This document shows, one piece after another, positions 11,006-20,894 of a DNA stretch of 64,000 bases. The notes beneath the pieces are model-generated. The model made no database searches. It was not told the DNA's origin and saw only the letters and a program-made list of their open reading frames with translations. Within the stretch, counting starts at the first letter, position 1. Each line of letters starts with the position of its first letter. The DNA is from an uncultured beta proteobacterium (lineage in GTDB: Bacteria > Pseudomonadota > Gammaproteobacteria > Burkholderiales > Burkholderiaceae_E): NCBI GenBank assembly GCA_903934295.1, contig CAIZNI010000036.1, forward strand, positions 1 to 64,000, read 5' to 3'. The translations under genes and the position numbers were made by a program.

Positions 11006-11899
11006 TCAGGCAGGCGGACGCGACAGGATCGGCATCTCATGCCAGTTGAGCTTGCCGCGCAAGGTGGCGAAATGGCTGTAGCCGGCCGGGTGCAACAGGT
11101 GGGCCATGAAGGGCGCGCGTTCGACGATGATGTCGTCGCCCAGTTGCAGGTCACTGAACACCTGCATGTCGGCGGCCGCCCGCGGCTCGCGCCCGTCGAC
11201 GACCCGGATGTTGATGCGGACGTCGTCGGGCAGGGTGATCGGCCGGTTCGACAGGGCCTGCGGGGCCACCGGCACCAGCACGATGCCCGCCACCCGGGGG
11301 TGCAGGATGGGACCGTTGGCCGACAGCGCATAGGCGGTCGAACCGGTGGGCGTGGCCACGATCAGGCCGTCGGCGCGCTGGTTGTACATGTAGACGCCGT
11401 CGACATGCACCTGGAGTTCGATCATGCCGGCCCGCGACGAGCGGCTGACCACCACATCGTTCATGGCCAGCGCGCGCCAGACCTCGTGGCCGCTTCGCAC
11501 CACACGGGCGACCAGCATGGTCCGGTCTTCGGAGGCGTAGCTGCCGTCCAGGATCGCGCCCAGGGCCGCCGACCACTGGTCCAGCGCGATGTCGGTGACG
11601 AAGCCCAGGCGCCCGTGGTTGATGCCCACCAGGGGCACCTGCCACTTCGCCAACTGGCGCGCCAGTCCGAGCATGGTACCGTCTCCTCCGACGGCAATCG
11701 CCAGGTCGGCTTCGCGACCGATGGTCTCGATGTCGGCGGGATCGAGGGCGGGGCGGCCGATGGCCTCGAAGGTGTCCGCCTCGACCAGTACCCGGACATC
11801 GCGCTCACGCAGAAAGCGGGCGATGTCGAGCAAGGCCATTGCCACGCCTTCCGATTGATAACGGCCCACCAGCGCAACGGTTCGGAATGCTCGGCTCAT
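11006..11899 (-). CDS. nadK: NAD kinase
   Basis: It phosphorylates NAD to NADP. The protein of 297 residues has the catalytic/nucleotide motif GGDGTML at 71-77 and the NHGRLGF segment at 94-100, followed by the NE/D-type and STAYALSANGPIL region. The ATG at 11899 is chosen because the Rossmann strand FRTVALVGRY starts right after it; upstream in-frame sequence lies in the hrcA intergenic region. It is divergent from hrcA and directly upstream of recN on the same strand, matching the frequent hrcA/nadK/recN cluster of proteobacteria. Confidence 0.95.
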   Translation of the reverse strand: MSRAFRTVALVGRYQSEGVAMALLDIARFLRERDVRVLVEADTFEAIGRPALDPADIETIGREADLAIAVGGDGTMLGLARQLAKWQVPLVGINHGRLGFVTDIALDQWSAALGAILDGSYASEDRTMLVARVVRSGHEVWRALAMNDVVVSRSSRAGMIELQVHVDGVYMYNQRADGLIVATPTGSTAYALSANGPILHPRVAGIVLVPVAPQALSNRPITLPDDVRINIRVVDGREPRAAADMQVFSDLQLGDDIIVERAPFMAHLLHPAGYSHFATLRGKLNWHEMPILSRPPA

Positions 11900-12089
11900 C
11901 TGGCTGATTACACCATAAATCGGGGGGTGCCCGGTTCGGCCATCCGGCCGATCCGAACGGTTCGGTCGAGGCGGCGGGGCGCGCCGGTCGCGGCAGCCGA
12001 GGCGGCCCATCACCCGGCTCGGATCTCGCGATCATCCCGGCAGCGGCCCCGGTTGCATGCGGCCGCGTCTTCAATAGAATAGGTGCGCA

Positions 12090-13118
12090 ATGCATGAACT
12101 TGATCGCCGCGCCAAAACCCTGCTCAAGACCCTGGTCGAGCGCTACATCGCCGACGGTCAGCCGGTGGGGTCACGAACGCTCTCGCGCCACAGCGGTCTG
12201 GACCTGTCGCCGGCCACCATCCGCAATGTGATGGCCGACCTGGAGGATCTGGGTCTCATATCCAGCCCGCACACCTCGGCCGGACGCATCCCGACGCCAC
12301 TGGGCTATCGCCTGTTCGTCGACACCCTGCTCACCGTGCAGCCGCTGGAAATCGGCCAGACCGAGCGCATCCATGACCGCCTGCAGGCCGAAGAACCGCA
12401 ACGGCTGCTGTCGGCCGCGGCCGGCCTGCTGTCGACGCTGTCGCATTTCGCCGGCATCGTGACCACGCCGCGGCGCTCGTCGCTGTTTCGCCAGCTCGAG
12501 TTCATGCGCCTGTCCGAGCGGCGCGTGCTGCTGATCATCGTCACCCCCGATGGCGACGTCCAGAACCGCATCCTCGCGGTCGATCGCGACTACACCCACT
12601 CCGAGCTGTCCGAGGCCGCCAACTACCTGAACCAGAATTTCGCCGGGCTCGACCTCGAGTCGATCCGGCTGCGCCTGCAGACCGAGCTCACCAGCCTGCG
12701 CGACGGCATCAATCAGCTGATGACGCGCGCGGTCGAGGCGGGCGGGCGCGCGCTCACCGAAGAGACCGAGCCGATGGTCATCTCCGGCGAACGCAACCTG
12801 CTGGGCGTGGCGGAACTGTCGGACAACATGGAGCGCATGCGCCGGCTGTTCGATCTGTTCGAGAAGAAGACCGGCCTGCTGCGGCTGATGGACGCCTCGA
12901 GCCGGGCCGACGGGGTCCAGATCTTCATCGGCGGCGAGTCGGCGCTGGTGCCCATGGATCAGGTCAGCGTGGTGGTGGCGCCCTACGAGGTGGAAGGCCG
13001 CATCGTCGGCACGCTCGGCGTGATCGGTCCCACCCGCATGGCCTACGAAAGGGTGATCCCGATCGTCGACATCACCGCCCGGCTGGTGTCCAGCGCGCTC
13101 AGCCACAACGCGGCCTGA
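12090..13118 (+). CDS. hrcA: heat-inducible transcription repressor HrcA
   Basis: Repressor of 342 residues that binds CIRCE operators of groE/dnaK genes. The N-terminal winged helix shows [34 protein letters not shown]-type sequence (about residues 23-60) and the [17 protein letters not shown] loop that follows it in the family. The central GAF-like domain and the FIGGES and [17 protein letters not shown] segments near the C-terminus are also typical. No CIRCE inverted repeat is visible near its own start. A -10-like AATAGAATA lies about 15 bases upstream of the ATG. Confidence 0.95.
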   Translation: MHELDRRAKTLLKTLVERYIADGQPVGSRTLSRHSGLDLSPATIRNVMADLEDLGLISSPHTSAGRIPTPLGYRLFVDTLLTVQPLEIGQTERIHDRLQAEEPQRLLSAAAGLLSTLSHFAGIVTTPRRSSLFRQLEFMRLSERRVLLIIVTPDGDVQNRILAVDRDYTHSELSEAANYLNQNFAGLDLESIRLRLQTELTSLRDGINQLMTRAVEAGGRALTEETEPMVISGERNLLGVAELSDNMERMRRLFDLFEKKTGLLRLMDASSRADGVQIFIGGESALVPMDQVSVVVAPYEVEGRIVGTLGVIGPTRMAYERVIPIVDITARLVSSALSHNAA

Positions 13119-13142
13119 TCGACATCGCGCCGGGGGTTCTCC

Positions 13143-13559
13143 TCAGCGCTCCCAGGGCTCGCTCAGCAGGCGCTTGAGTTCCTTCACCCGGGCCGGCCCC
13201 AGCCGGGTACCGATGTCGTCCTCGATGCGCTGGATGATCTGCGCGCCGGCGCGGTTGAGCAGCCGACCCTTCTCGGTGTAGCGCACCAGTTTCGAATTCC
13301 CGCGCTGCGGATCGTCGGTCACTTCCAGGATGCCGCGCCGCGCCAGTTCGCCCACCGTCTTGTGGACGGCCTGACGCGAGATCGCCAGGCGGCGCGCGAT
13401 CTCGGCCATGTTCATCGGCTTGCCACCCATGTGGGCGAGCAGTCGGCTCTGGGCGGGCGTGATGTAGGCATGCTCGCTGCGCTTGACGCCCTTCATGATC
13501 TCGCGGGCGAACCAGTCGGCGCGTTCGAGCAGCAATTGTTTGAGATTCGGGTCGGCCAT
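13143..13559 (-). CDS. MarR-family transcriptional regulator
   Basis: Winged-helix regulator of about 138 residues. The DNA-binding part reads MNMAEIARRLAISRQAVHKT as the HTH and GILEVTDDPQRGNSKLVRYTEKG as the wing. The ATG at 13559 (MADPNLKQ) is preferred, with GAGAAAG upstream; a TTG start at 13586 would place the first codons inside a palindromic operator. Two matching palindromes (13566-13587 and 13613-13634) lie between this gene and etfB, so autorepression and control of etfBA are likely. The ligand is unknown. Confidence 0.88.
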   Translation of the reverse strand: MADPNLKQLLLERADWFAREIMKGVKRSEHAYITPAQSRLLAHMGGKPMNMAEIARRLAISRQAVHKTVGELARRGILEVTDDPQRGNSKLVRYTEKGRLLNRAGAQIIQRIEDDIGTRLGPARVKELKRLLSEPWER

Positions 13560-13565
13560 GGCTTT

Positions 13566-13587
13566 CTCGTCAACACGGGTTGACAAG
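13566..13587. promoter_or_regulatory. palindromic operator 1 of the MarR regulator
   Basis: CTCGTCAA - 6 bp - TTGACAAG, an inverted repeat with one mismatch in 8-bp arms, seven bases upstream of the regulator's ATG. It shares its arms and spacer length with the second palindrome 47 bp away, as expected for two sites of one dimeric MarR-type repressor. Binding is inferred. Confidence 0.6.
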
Positions 13588-13612
13588 GAGAGTGTGCTGC
13601 ACTATCGTCTGT

Positions 13613-13634
13613 CTTGTCAATCGAGGTTGACAAG
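13613..13634. promoter_or_regulatory. palindromic operator 2, facing etfBA
   Basis: CTTGTCAA - 6 bp - TTGACAAG, a perfect 8-bp inverted repeat. A TATAAT hexamer at 13662-13667, about 60 bases before etfB, could be the etf -10 element; a good -35 at standard spacing is not evident. The palindrome would sit just upstream of or at that promoter, so the regulator could control etfBA. Confidence 0.6.
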
Positions 13635-13727
13635 GGCGGTCCCGCGCCGTCGGCCTCGACCTATAATCGCAATCCCCTGCCTTACGATCCCACCAACCCC
13701 GGATCCCTCCTACCCCGAGACAAGCCC

Positions 13728-14477
13728 ATGAAGATCCTCGTCCCCGTCAAGCGCGTTGTCGATTACAACGTGAAGGTCCGCGTCAAGAGCGACCACTCCG
13801 GCGTCGACATCGCCAACGTGAAGATGTCGATGAATCCGTTCGACGAGATCGCCGTCGAGGAAGCGGTCCGCCTGAAGGAAAAGGGCGTCGCCACCGAGGT
13901 GATCGCGGTGAGCTGCGGCGTCACCGCCTGCCAGGAAACCCTGCGCACCGCGCTGGCCATCGGCGCCGATCGCGCGATCCTGGTCGAGACGGATGTCGAG
14001 CTGCAGCCCCTGGCGGTGGCCAAGCTGCTCAAGGCGCTGCTCGAGCGCGAGGGCGCGGGCCTGGCGATCCTGGGCAAGCAGGCGATCGATGACGATGCCA
14101 ACCAGACCGGCCAGATGCTGGCGGCGCTGGCCGGCCTGCCCCAGGCGACCTTCGCCTCGAGCATCGAGATCGCCGATGGCCGTGCCAAGGTCACCCGCGA
14201 GGTCGACGGCGGCATGGAGATCGTCACCCTGACCCTGCCGGCGGTGGCCACCACCGACCTGCGCCTGAATGAGCCGCGTTACGTGACGCTGCCCAACATC
14301 ATGAAGGCCAAGAAGAAACCGATGGAAACGCTCAAGCCGGCCGACCTGGGTGTCGATGTGACGCCCCGGCTCAAGACCCTGAGCGTCTCCGAACCGGCCG
14401 GTCGCAAGGCCGGTGTCAAGGTGGCCGATGTGGCCGCGCTGATCGACAAACTCAAGAATGAAGCGAAGGTGATCTGA
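13728..14477 (+). CDS. etfB: electron transfer flavoprotein beta subunit
   Basis: Small ETF subunit of 249 residues that binds AMP and with EtfA carries electrons from acyl-CoA dehydrogenases to ETF:quinone oxidoreductase. The N-terminus [20 protein letters not shown] and the [45 protein letters not shown] and [16 protein letters not shown] segments are family hallmarks. The ATG at 13728 is the canonical start. etfA follows after one base, and an acyl-CoA dehydrogenase comes next, giving a coherent fatty-acid oxidation operon. Confidence 0.96.
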   Translation: MKILVPVKRVVDYNVKVRVKSDHSGVDIANVKMSMNPFDEIAVEEAVRLKEKGVATEVIAVSCGVTACQETLRTALAIGADRAILVETDVELQPLAVAKLLKALLEREGAGLAILGKQAIDDDANQTGQMLAALAGLPQATFASSIEIADGRAKVTREVDGGMEIVTLTLPAVATTDLRLNEPRYVTLPNIMKAKKKPMETLKPADLGVDVTPRLKTLSVSEPAGRKAGVKVADVAALIDKLKNEAKVI

Positions 14478-14478
14478 C

Positions 14479-15408
14479 ATGTCCGCTCTCGTACTCGCCG
14501 AACACGACAACGCATCCCTGAAGCCCTCCACCCTGAACGCCGTCACCGCTGCCCTGCAGACGGGCGGTGAAGTCTCGGTGCTGGTGGCCGGTCACCAGTG
14601 CGGCGCTGCGGTTGCCGCCGCCGCCCAGATCGCCGGCGTTGCCCGCGTGCTGGTGGCCGACGCGCCCCAGCTGGCCGACCAGCTGGTCGAGAACGTCGCC
14701 GCGCAGGTGCTCGCGCTGGCCGCGGGCTTCTCGCACATCCTGGCGCCCTCGACCGCGCACGGCAAGAACGTGATGCCGCGCGTGGCCGCCTGCCTGGATG
14801 TCGCCCAGCTCTCCGACATCACCAGCGTCGAGTCGCCCGACACCTTCACCCGCCCGATCTACGCCGGCAATGCGATCGCCACCGTGCAGTCGGCCGACGC
14901 GGTCAAGGTGATCACGGTTCGCACCACCGGTTTCGACGCGGCCGCCGCCACCGGTGGATCGGCGGTGGTCCAGGCGGTGGAAGCGGTCGCCGATAGTGGC
15001 CTGTCGCGCTTCCTGGGACGCGAGATCGCCAAGAGCGATCGTCCGGAGCTCACCGCCGCCAAGATCGTGGTGTCGGGCGGGCGCGGCATGGGCAGCGCCG
15101 AGAACTTCAAGCTGCTCGAGCCGCTGGCCGACAAGCTGGGCGCCGCCATGGGTGCCTCGCGCGCCGCGGTCGACGCCGGCTACGCCCCCAACGACTGGCA
15201 GGTCGGCCAGACCGGCAAGATCGTCGCGCCGCAGTTGTATGTGGCGATCGGCATCTCGGGCGCCATCCAGCACCTGGCCGGCATGAAGGACTCCAAGGTG
15301 ATCGTCGCGATCAACAAGGACGCCGAAGCGCCGATCTTCGGCGTGGCCGACTATGGACTGGTGGCCGACCTGTTCCAGGCGGTGCCGGAAGTCGCTGCCG
15401 CGATCTGA
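14479..15408 (+). CDS. etfA: electron transfer flavoprotein alpha subunit
   Basis: Large ETF subunit of 309 residues carrying the FAD. The C-terminal FAD domain shows [55 protein letters not shown] and [20 protein letters not shown] segments. The N-terminal domain starts [20 protein letters not shown]. It begins one base after the etfB stop and is read in the same direction, so the two are co-translated. Confidence 0.96.
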   Translation: MSALVLAEHDNASLKPSTLNAVTAALQTGGEVSVLVAGHQCGAAVAAAAQIAGVARVLVADAPQLADQLVENVAAQVLALAAGFSHILAPSTAHGKNVMPRVAACLDVAQLSDITSVESPDTFTRPIYAGNAIATVQSADAVKVITVRTTGFDAAAATGGSAVVQAVEAVADSGLSRFLGREIAKSDRPELTAAKIVVSGGRGMGSAENFKLLEPLADKLGAAMGASRAAVDAGYAPNDWQVGQTGKIVAPQLYVAIGISGAIQHLAGMKDSKVIVAINKDAEAPIFGVADYGLVADLFQAVPEVAAAI

Positions 15409-15444
15409 CCCTCCCTCCCGACTGCCTGCTGCCAAGGACTCGCC

Positions 15445-17274
15445 ATGAGTTACATCGCCCCGCTCAAAGACATGATGTTCGTGCTCGACGAACTGGCCGG
15501 GCTGGCGCAGGTCGGTCGGTTGCCGGGTTGCGAGGATGCCACCGCCGAAACCGTCGAGGCGGTGCTCCAGGAGAACGCGAACTTCGTTCAGGGGGTCGTC
15601 GATCCGCTGAACTGGTCGGGTGACTGCCAGCCGGCCACCCTGCACAACGGGGTGGTGACCACCAGCCCCGGCTTTCGCGAGGCTTTCCATCAGTTCGGTC
15701 AGGGCGGCTGGCAGGGCGTGCAGCACCCGGTGGCCTTCGGCGGGCAGGGGCTGCCCAAGCTGGTGTCGACCGCCTGCATCGAGATGCTCAATGCGGCCAA
15801 CCTGTCGTTCGCGCTGTGCCCGCTGCTCACCGACGGCGCCATCGAGGCGCTGATGACCGCCGGCAGCGATGCCCAGCGGGCGTGCTACCTGCCGCGGCTG
15901 ATCAGCGGCGAGTGGACCGGCACGATGAACCTCACCGAGCCGCAGGCCGGCTCCGACCTGTCGCTGGTGCGCACCCGCGCGGTTCGCCAGGGCGACGGCA
16001 CCTTCCGGATCTTCGGTCAGAAGATCTACATCACCTACGGTGAGCACGACATGGCCGGCAACATCGTCCATCTCGTGCTGGCCCGCACCCCGGAGGCCCC
16101 GGAGGGCGTCAAGGGGATTTCGCTCTTCATCGTGCCCAAGTTCATGGTGAACGCGGACGGCAGCACCGGCGCGCGCAACGACGTCTGGTGCCAGTCGATC
16201 GAACACAAGCTGGGCATCAAGGCCAGCCCGACCGCGGTCCTGCTCTATGGCGACGGCCAGTTCCAGGTGGCTTCGTCGGCCGGCACCGAGCCGCAGGCCG
16301 GCGCGGTCGGCTATCTGGTGGGCGAGGAAAACCGCGGCCTCGAGTACATGTTCATCATGATGAACTCGGCGCGCTTCGCGGTGGGCATGCAGGGGGTGGC
16401 GATCGCCGACCGGGCCTGCCAGAAGGCGGTGGGTTTCGCGCGTGACCGGGTCCAGAGCCGCGACGTGGCCGGCTCGGCCGGACCGGTGGCCATCATCCAT
16501 CACCCGGACGTTCGCCGCATGCTGATGACGATGCGCGCGCTGACCGAGGGCGCGCGGGCGCTCGCCTATGTGGCGGCCGCCGCCAGCGACGCCGGGCATC
16601 ACCACCCGGATGCGCAGGTGCGCCGCGAGAACCTCGCGTTCTATGAATTCATGGTCCCGATCGTCAAGGGGTGGTCAACCGAGATGTCGCTGGAAGTCGC
16701 CTCACTGGGCGTGCAGGTCCACGGCGGCATGGGTTTCATCGAGGAGACCGGCGCCGCCCAGTACTACCGCGATGCCCGGATCCTGACCATCTATGAGGGC
16801 ACCACCGCGATCCAGGCCAACGACCTGGTCGGGCGCAAGACCTCGCGCGACGGCGGCGCCACCGCGCGCGCCATCATTGCCCAGGTCCGCGCGACCGAGG
16901 CGCTGGTGCGGGCCCGTGCCGGCGACGACTTCGCCGCCATCGCCCAGGCGCTCGGCGAGGGCGCCGCAGCGCTCGAGCAGGCGGTCGGATTCGTGGTGGC
17001 GGGCGCCCGCAGCGATGTGCGCGCGGTGTACGCCGGCAGCGTTCCCTATCTGCGTCTGGCGGGCATCGTCCTGTGCGGATGGCAGATGGCCCGCGCCGCG
17101 CTGGCGGCGTCCGATCGGCTCGCCGGTGGCGACGGCGATCAGGCCTTCCTGACGGCCAAGGTCGGTACCGCCCGCTTCTATGCGGATCACATCCTGGCCC
17201 AGGCACCGGGTCTGTCGCGTTCGATCGTCAGCGGTGCGCCGGGGGCGCTGGCCCTGACGGCCGAGCAGTTCTGA
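15445..17274 (+). CDS. acyl-CoA dehydrogenase (long form, C-terminal extension)
   Basis: Flavoenzyme of 609 residues, longer than the usual 380-400 because of an extra C-terminal helical domain. The core shows [19 protein letters not shown] (FAD/substrate loop), [33 protein letters not shown] and [12 protein letters not shown], whose Glu in YEGTT is the likely catalytic base. This architecture matches the subfamily including 3-methylthiopropanoyl-CoA dehydrogenase-like and FadE-like proteins; the acyl substrate cannot be told. It lies 36 bases after etfA, its probable electron acceptor subunit, and is likely in the same operon. Confidence 0.9.
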   Translation: MSYIAPLKDMMFVLDELAGLAQVGRLPGCEDATAETVEAVLQENANFVQGVVDPLNWSGDCQPATLHNGVVTTSPGFREAFHQFGQGGWQGVQHPVAFGGQGLPKLVSTACIEMLNAANLSFALCPLLTDGAIEALMTAGSDAQRACYLPRLISGEWTGTMNLTEPQAGSDLSLVRTRAVRQGDGTFRIFGQKIYITYGEHDMAGNIVHLVLARTPEAPEGVKGISLFIVPKFMVNADGSTGARNDVWCQSIEHKLGIKASPTAVLLYGDGQFQVASSAGTEPQAGAVGYLVGEENRGLEYMFIMMNSARFAVGMQGVAIADRACQKAVGFARDRVQSRDVAGSAGPVAIIHHPDVRRMLMTMRALTEGARALAYVAAAASDAGHHHPDAQVRRENLAFYEFMVPIVKGWSTEMSLEVASLGVQVHGGMGFIEETGAAQYYRDARILTIYEGTTAIQANDLVGRKTSRDGGATARAIIAQVRATEALVRARAGDDFAAIAQALGEGAAALEQAVGFVVAGARSDVRAVYAGSVPYLRLAGIVLCGWQMARAALAASDRLAGGDGDQAFLTAKVGTARFYADHILAQAPGLSRSIVSGAPGALALTAEQF

Positions 17275-17324
17275 GGCAAGCGCGCCGGGCGGCGTTCGCG
17301 CCGCCGCCGCCCGTTTCTTCGCCT

Positions 17325-17975
17325 TCAGTCCAGGTACGCCGCCAGATACTTCTGCAGGGCCAAGACGCATTCGTCGACGATCCGGTCGGCGTCGAACGGG
17401 GTGCGCACAGTGGCATCGAGCAGCCCGGCAGTGATCGTCACCGACACCATGCCGACGATGTCGGCCGTTTCCGGTGCCATGTCAGGCTTGCGCCGGGTGA
17501 ACGCGCCCGAGAACCGCTGGGCAATTTCCCGGTTCTGCTGCTGGTCGAGCGCCCGCAGTTCCGGGTTGCCCTGGAGCGCGGCGCGGATCCCCTGGCCACC
17601 CGATCGGTTGACTCGGAGCCCGTAGGCGAGCCGGATCAGTTGATCGATCACGCGGCGCCAGTCGGTTTCGCTGTCAATGCGGGCGTAGAACGGCCCGAGG
17701 TTTCGGGCGCGATCACCCCTCAGGTCGTGGAAAAGTGCCCGCAGCACCGCGTGCTTGTCACTGAAATGGCGGTACAGGGTGGCGGTGCTGATGCCCGCCC
17801 GTTGCGCGATCGCGGTGGTGGTGAACCCCTCGAACCCTTCTTCATCGATCAGCGTGCCGGCGGCCCGCAGGATCTGCAATTCCCGCTCGTCCGCGCTCGA
17901 CGCCAGCGCCTCGTTGGAGGCGTTGTCGGGTCGGGGGCGGTCGTCGCTGAGGTCGGGCATCGGGGTCTGTTGCAT
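17325..17975 (-). CDS. TetR-family transcriptional regulator
   Basis: Protein of about 216 residues with an N-terminal TetR HTH: LRAAGTLIDEEGFEGFTTTA, IAQRAGISTATLYRHFSDKH. The C-terminal ligand domain is divergent. The start at 17975 (MQQTPMPDL) is the most upstream plausible ATG; 17960 is also possible. It is convergent with the acyl-CoA dehydrogenase operon and divergent from a DUF4124 gene, so it may govern the fatty-acid genes, but no operator is recognised. Confidence 0.85.
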   Translation of the reverse strand: MQQTPMPDLSDDRPRPDNASNEALASSADERELQILRAAGTLIDEEGFEGFTTTAIAQRAGISTATLYRHFSDKHAVLRALFHDLRGDRARNLGPFYARIDSETDWRRVIDQLIRLAYGLRVNRSGGQGIRAALQGNPELRALDQQQNREIAQRFSGAFTRRKPDMAPETADIVGMVSVTITAGLLDATVRTPFDADRIVDECVLALQKYLAAYLD

Positions 17976-18135
17976 CGCAGGGCAAATTATGCCGCAAGGT
18001 CCGGTCGGGGCGGGGAGTGCATCCGGCGTGACAAACTCGATTCTGCTCAGCGCCCGGCCGTGGCACCTTCCGCGCAAAGGGGAAGCCGGCTGCGGTCGCT
18101 GTTCCCTTCCCGAATGCCTGCTGGAGCGACTGACG

Positions 18136-18735
18136 ATGCACGTGCCTGACTGGACAGTTCCGACCGCTTGCCGCGGGCCCGCGCGTCGCGGGTCGCCTGG
18201 CAATGCCTTCCTTCGCCTCGGTTGCCTGCGTCTCGGTTGCCTTCGTCTGTTGCTTTTTCTTCTGGTGCTCCTTCCCGGCCGCGCATCGGCGGACGCGCCG
18301 TCCATCGAGGTTCACCGCTGGACCGATCCGGCGGGGCAGCCGGTTTTCTCCGACCGGATCGCGCCAGGGGTGTCCGGCGAGATTGTCACCACCCGGGTGC
18401 CGATCCCGGATGCCGCCCAGCGGGCGCGCGCCGAACAGGAGCGCGCCTACTGGCAGGCCCAGTCGGCCGCGTTTGCCCGGCGCCAGTTGGGCCGGGATCG
18501 TGAGATCGCTCGCGACTACCAGATCAGCGCCGGGCGCGCGCCCGATCGCCGGCCATCCTGGGCGGAGCTGCCGGTGCGCCGGCCGGTCTGGGTGGGCGCG
18601 GCCGCACCGGGAGGCAACCGCCGCCCCGCCACCGAGTTGGCGGGACCCTCGTCGGCCGGCGTACCCGTACCGGGACCCGGCGCCGGCGCGCCGCCCGCCG
18701 GCTTTCTGGGCAGCGGCTTCGCCACCGGGCGTTGA
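18136..18735 (+). CDS. secreted DUF4124-domain protein
   Basis: Protein of about 199 residues. A hydrophobic leader (FLRLGCLRLGCLRLLLFLLV and following, about residues 25-50, ending GRASADA) looks like a signal peptide with an unusually long n-region, so the true start may be further downstream. The DUF4124 signature follows: IEVHRWTDPAGQPVFSDRIA. The rest is Arg/Ala/Pro-rich and low in complexity. DUF4124 proteins are small envelope proteins of unknown function in proteobacteria. The leader contains a short tandem duplication (RLGCLRLGCLRL). Confidence 0.7.
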   Translation: MHVPDWTVPTACRGPARRGSPGNAFLRLGCLRLGCLRLLLFLLVLLPGRASADAPSIEVHRWTDPAGQPVFSDRIAPGVSGEIVTTRVPIPDAAQRARAEQERAYWQAQSAAFARRQLGRDREIARDYQISAGRAPDRRPSWAELPVRRPVWVGAAAPGGNRRPATELAGPSSAGVPVPGPGAGAPPAGFLGSGFATGR

Positions 18736-18755
18736 GCGTTCGCGCGCTCGCGTCG

Positions 18756-18785
18756 TTGATGATCAGGCGCGAATCGGGTTACAAT
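18756..18785 (+). promoter_or_regulatory. putative sigma-70 promoter of the rpsP operon
   Basis: TTGATG (18756-18761) and TACAAT (18780-18785) are separated by 18 bases and lie about 140 bases before rpsP. No other good promoter is visible in the gap. The long leader that results is normal for ribosomal protein operons. Confidence 0.55.
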
Positions 18786-18925
18786 CGACGGTTTCCCTCG
18801 CGCCATACGCGTAAGGGCGGTTGCATCGGATCGCGTCCCGTCGCTTCGGGCAGATCATCGTTCATCATCCGCGACCGGCTAACGCCGGCGCAGTCTATCC
18901 GGGCCTTGGTCCGATTGGGGTCAGC

Positions 18926-19186
18926 ATGGTTGTCATTCGTCTTTCACGTGGTGGCGCGAAAAAGCGTCCGTTCTACAACATCGTCGCCACCGACAAGCAG
19001 AGCCGTCGCGACGGCCGTTTCATCGAGCGCGTGGGTTACTACAACCCGATCGCCTCGGCTGGCGAAGCCGGTCTGAAGGTGTCGCTCGACCGCGTGTCCT
19101 ACTGGCAGGGCCACGGCGCGCAGGTGTCGCCGGCGGTTGCCCGTCTGGTTCGCGAGTTCACCGCCAAGACCCAGGCTGTCGCCTGA
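18926..19186 (+). CDS. rpsP: 30S ribosomal protein S16
   Basis: Ribosomal protein of 86 residues with the invariant start [20 protein letters not shown] and the [13 protein letters not shown] segment. The ATG at 18926 is fixed by this N-terminus; in-frame sequence upstream is not S16-like. It heads the conserved rpsP-rimM-trmD-rplS order for ribosome and tRNA maturation. Confidence 0.97.
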   Translation: MVVIRLSRGGAKKRPFYNIVATDKQSRRDGRFIERVGYYNPIASAGEAGLKVSLDRVSYWQGHGAQVSPAVARLVREFTAKTQAVA

Positions 19187-19291
19187 GGTCGATGAGGATC
19201 GGGTCGCCCCGGGGTCCGCAGCCGATGCGGCCCGTCGGTGGCGTCGGCATCTGCCCCCGGTCCCCCTGACTCTCCTGGCCTGAAAACCGCG

Positions 19292-20086
19292 ATGCGTCCT
19301 GTGCGTCGGCCGGTCGGCCAGGGAGTGCGCCTGCGCGGTCCGCTGTCGCCGGCGGGCAGTCCGTCGGGCGATTCTTCTGGCAGTTCGTCCGGCAGTCCGT
19401 CGGCCGACGCGGTCCGGGACACCGGTACCGGCGCGGCGCCGCCATCGTCTGGCGATCCGGTCACGCCTCCCGCCCTCGAGTGGGGCGCAGGGTCCGTCCC
19501 CGAGCGGACTCCCGAGCCTTCCCCCCAACGCCCCCTCGTGCCACCCACCGATCTCGTCTCGGTTGGCCATGTCGTTGATGCCTATGGCGTGCGGGGCTGG
19601 ATCAAGATCGAGTCGTACAACCGCTCCGAAGAGTCCGTTCTGCATCGCGTGCGGCACTGGTGGATTCGCCCGGGAACCGCGGGGCGGGCAGCCACGGGGG
19701 TGCGTGGCCAGGCGGCGCCGGTCGGCTGCGAGATCGAGCGCGTCAGGACCCAGGGAGCGATGCTGGTCGCCAAGCCGCGCGGTGCCGAAGACCGCGATGC
19801 CGCGCTGGCCTTCAAGGGCTTCGAGGTACTCGCCAGCCGCGCCGACTTTCCACCCGGTCGCGAGGGCGAGTTCTACTGGGCCGATCTGGTGGGCTGCGCG
19901 GTGGCCAACCCGGCGGGCGACGCGCTGGGCGAGGTTTTCGCGGTCGAGGATTACGGTGCCCACCCGATCCTGCGCCTGCGCTCGGCTGACGGCACCGAGC
20001 GCATGATCCCCTTCATCGAGTCCTACATTGTCGCGGTCGAGTTGCCCGCGCGGCGCATCATCGCCGACTGGGCGCTCGATTACTGA
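19292..20086 (+). CDS. rimM: 16S rRNA processing protein RimM, with N-terminal extension
   Basis: RimM binds S19 and assists 30S head maturation. The family domain starts at VSVGHVVDAYGVRGWIKIES (about residue 90) and continues with the PRC-barrel part GEFYWADLVGCAV, MIPFIESYIVAVELPARRI. Ahead of it lie about 85 residues rich in Ser, Gly and Pro (PSGDSSGSSSGSPSADAV). No alternative ATG exists near the domain; a GTG at 19538 would give a standard-length protein but lacks a clear ribosome-binding site, and a GTG at 19238 would lengthen the extension. Identity is firm, start uncertain. Confidence 0.9.
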   Translation: MRPVRRPVGQGVRLRGPLSPAGSPSGDSSGSSSGSPSADAVRDTGTGAAPPSSGDPVTPPALEWGAGSVPERTPEPSPQRPLVPPTDLVSVGHVVDAYGVRGWIKIESYNRSEESVLHRVRHWWIRPGTAGRAATGVRGQAAPVGCEIERVRTQGAMLVAKPRGAEDRDAALAFKGFEVLASRADFPPGREGEFYWADLVGCAVANPAGDALGEVFAVEDYGAHPILRLRSADGTERMIPFIESYIVAVELPARRIIADWALDY

Positions 20087-20126
20087 CCCTGCCGGGGCCT
20101 CGAGCCCCTCGCGGCAAAGGCCCTCC

Positions 20127-20894
20127 ATGCGCGTCGATGTGGTTTCGATCTTTCCCGCGATGTTCGATGCGCTCACCGAGTGGGGCATCACCTCGCGCGC
20201 GCTCAAGCGCGGGTTGTGGGAATTGCATCGATGGAATCCACGTGATTTCGCCCGCGATGCCTATCGCAGCATCGATGACCGGCCTTTCGGTGGCGGGCAG
20301 GGCATGGTGATGCTGGCCGAGCCGCTCGCCGATACCCTGGCGGCCATCGCCGCGGCGGGCGCGTCGCCGCGTGCGCCGGTCATCCACCTGTCACCGCGCG
20401 GACGGCCCCTCGACCAGGCGCGGGTCAAGGCGCTTTCCGAGCTGCCGGCGCTCACCCTGCTGGCGAGCCGCTATGAAGCGGTCGACCAGCGCCTGCTGGA
20501 TCGGCACGTCGACGAGGAAATCTCGATCGGCGATTTCGTGGTCTCGGGTGGGGAACTCCCGGCCATGATGCTGATCGACTCGCTGGTCCGGCTGCTGCCC
20601 GGTGCGCTCAACGACGCCCGTTCCGCCGTCGAGGAATCGTTCAGCACCGGCCTGCTGGAAGGACCTCATTACACCCGCCCCGAGGTTTTCGAGGGCGTGA
20701 CTGCCCCCGAGGTGCTGCTGTCGGGTCACCACGCCCGGATCGCGAAATGGCGCCATGAGCAGTCGCTGCGGGTGACGGCCGAACGACGGATGGATCTGAT
20801 TGCCAGGGCCCGTGCCGAGGGCCGGCTCACGCCGGCCGATGAACGCTGGCTCGCATCGATTCCCTCGGTGACAGAACAGCCCGAAAACAGTTAG
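20127..20894 (+). CDS. trmD: tRNA (guanine-N1)-methyltransferase
   Basis: SPOUT methyltransferase of 255 residues that makes m1G37 in tRNAs. The N-terminus MRVDVVSIFPAMFDALTEWG, the DDRPFGGGQGMVM segment and the knot region LLASRYEAVDQRLLD then EISIGDFVVSGGELPAMMLI are characteristic. The usual RYEG(V/I)D is RYEAVD here. The ATG at 20127 follows an AAAGG-like site, 40 bases after rimM. Confidence 0.96.
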   Translation: MRVDVVSIFPAMFDALTEWGITSRALKRGLWELHRWNPRDFARDAYRSIDDRPFGGGQGMVMLAEPLADTLAAIAAAGASPRAPVIHLSPRGRPLDQARVKALSELPALTLLASRYEAVDQRLLDRHVDEEISIGDFVVSGGELPAMMLIDSLVRLLPGALNDARSAVEESFSTGLLEGPHYTRPEVFEGVTAPEVLLSGHHARIAKWRHEQSLRVTAERRMDLIARARAEGRLTPADERWLASIPSVTEQPENS

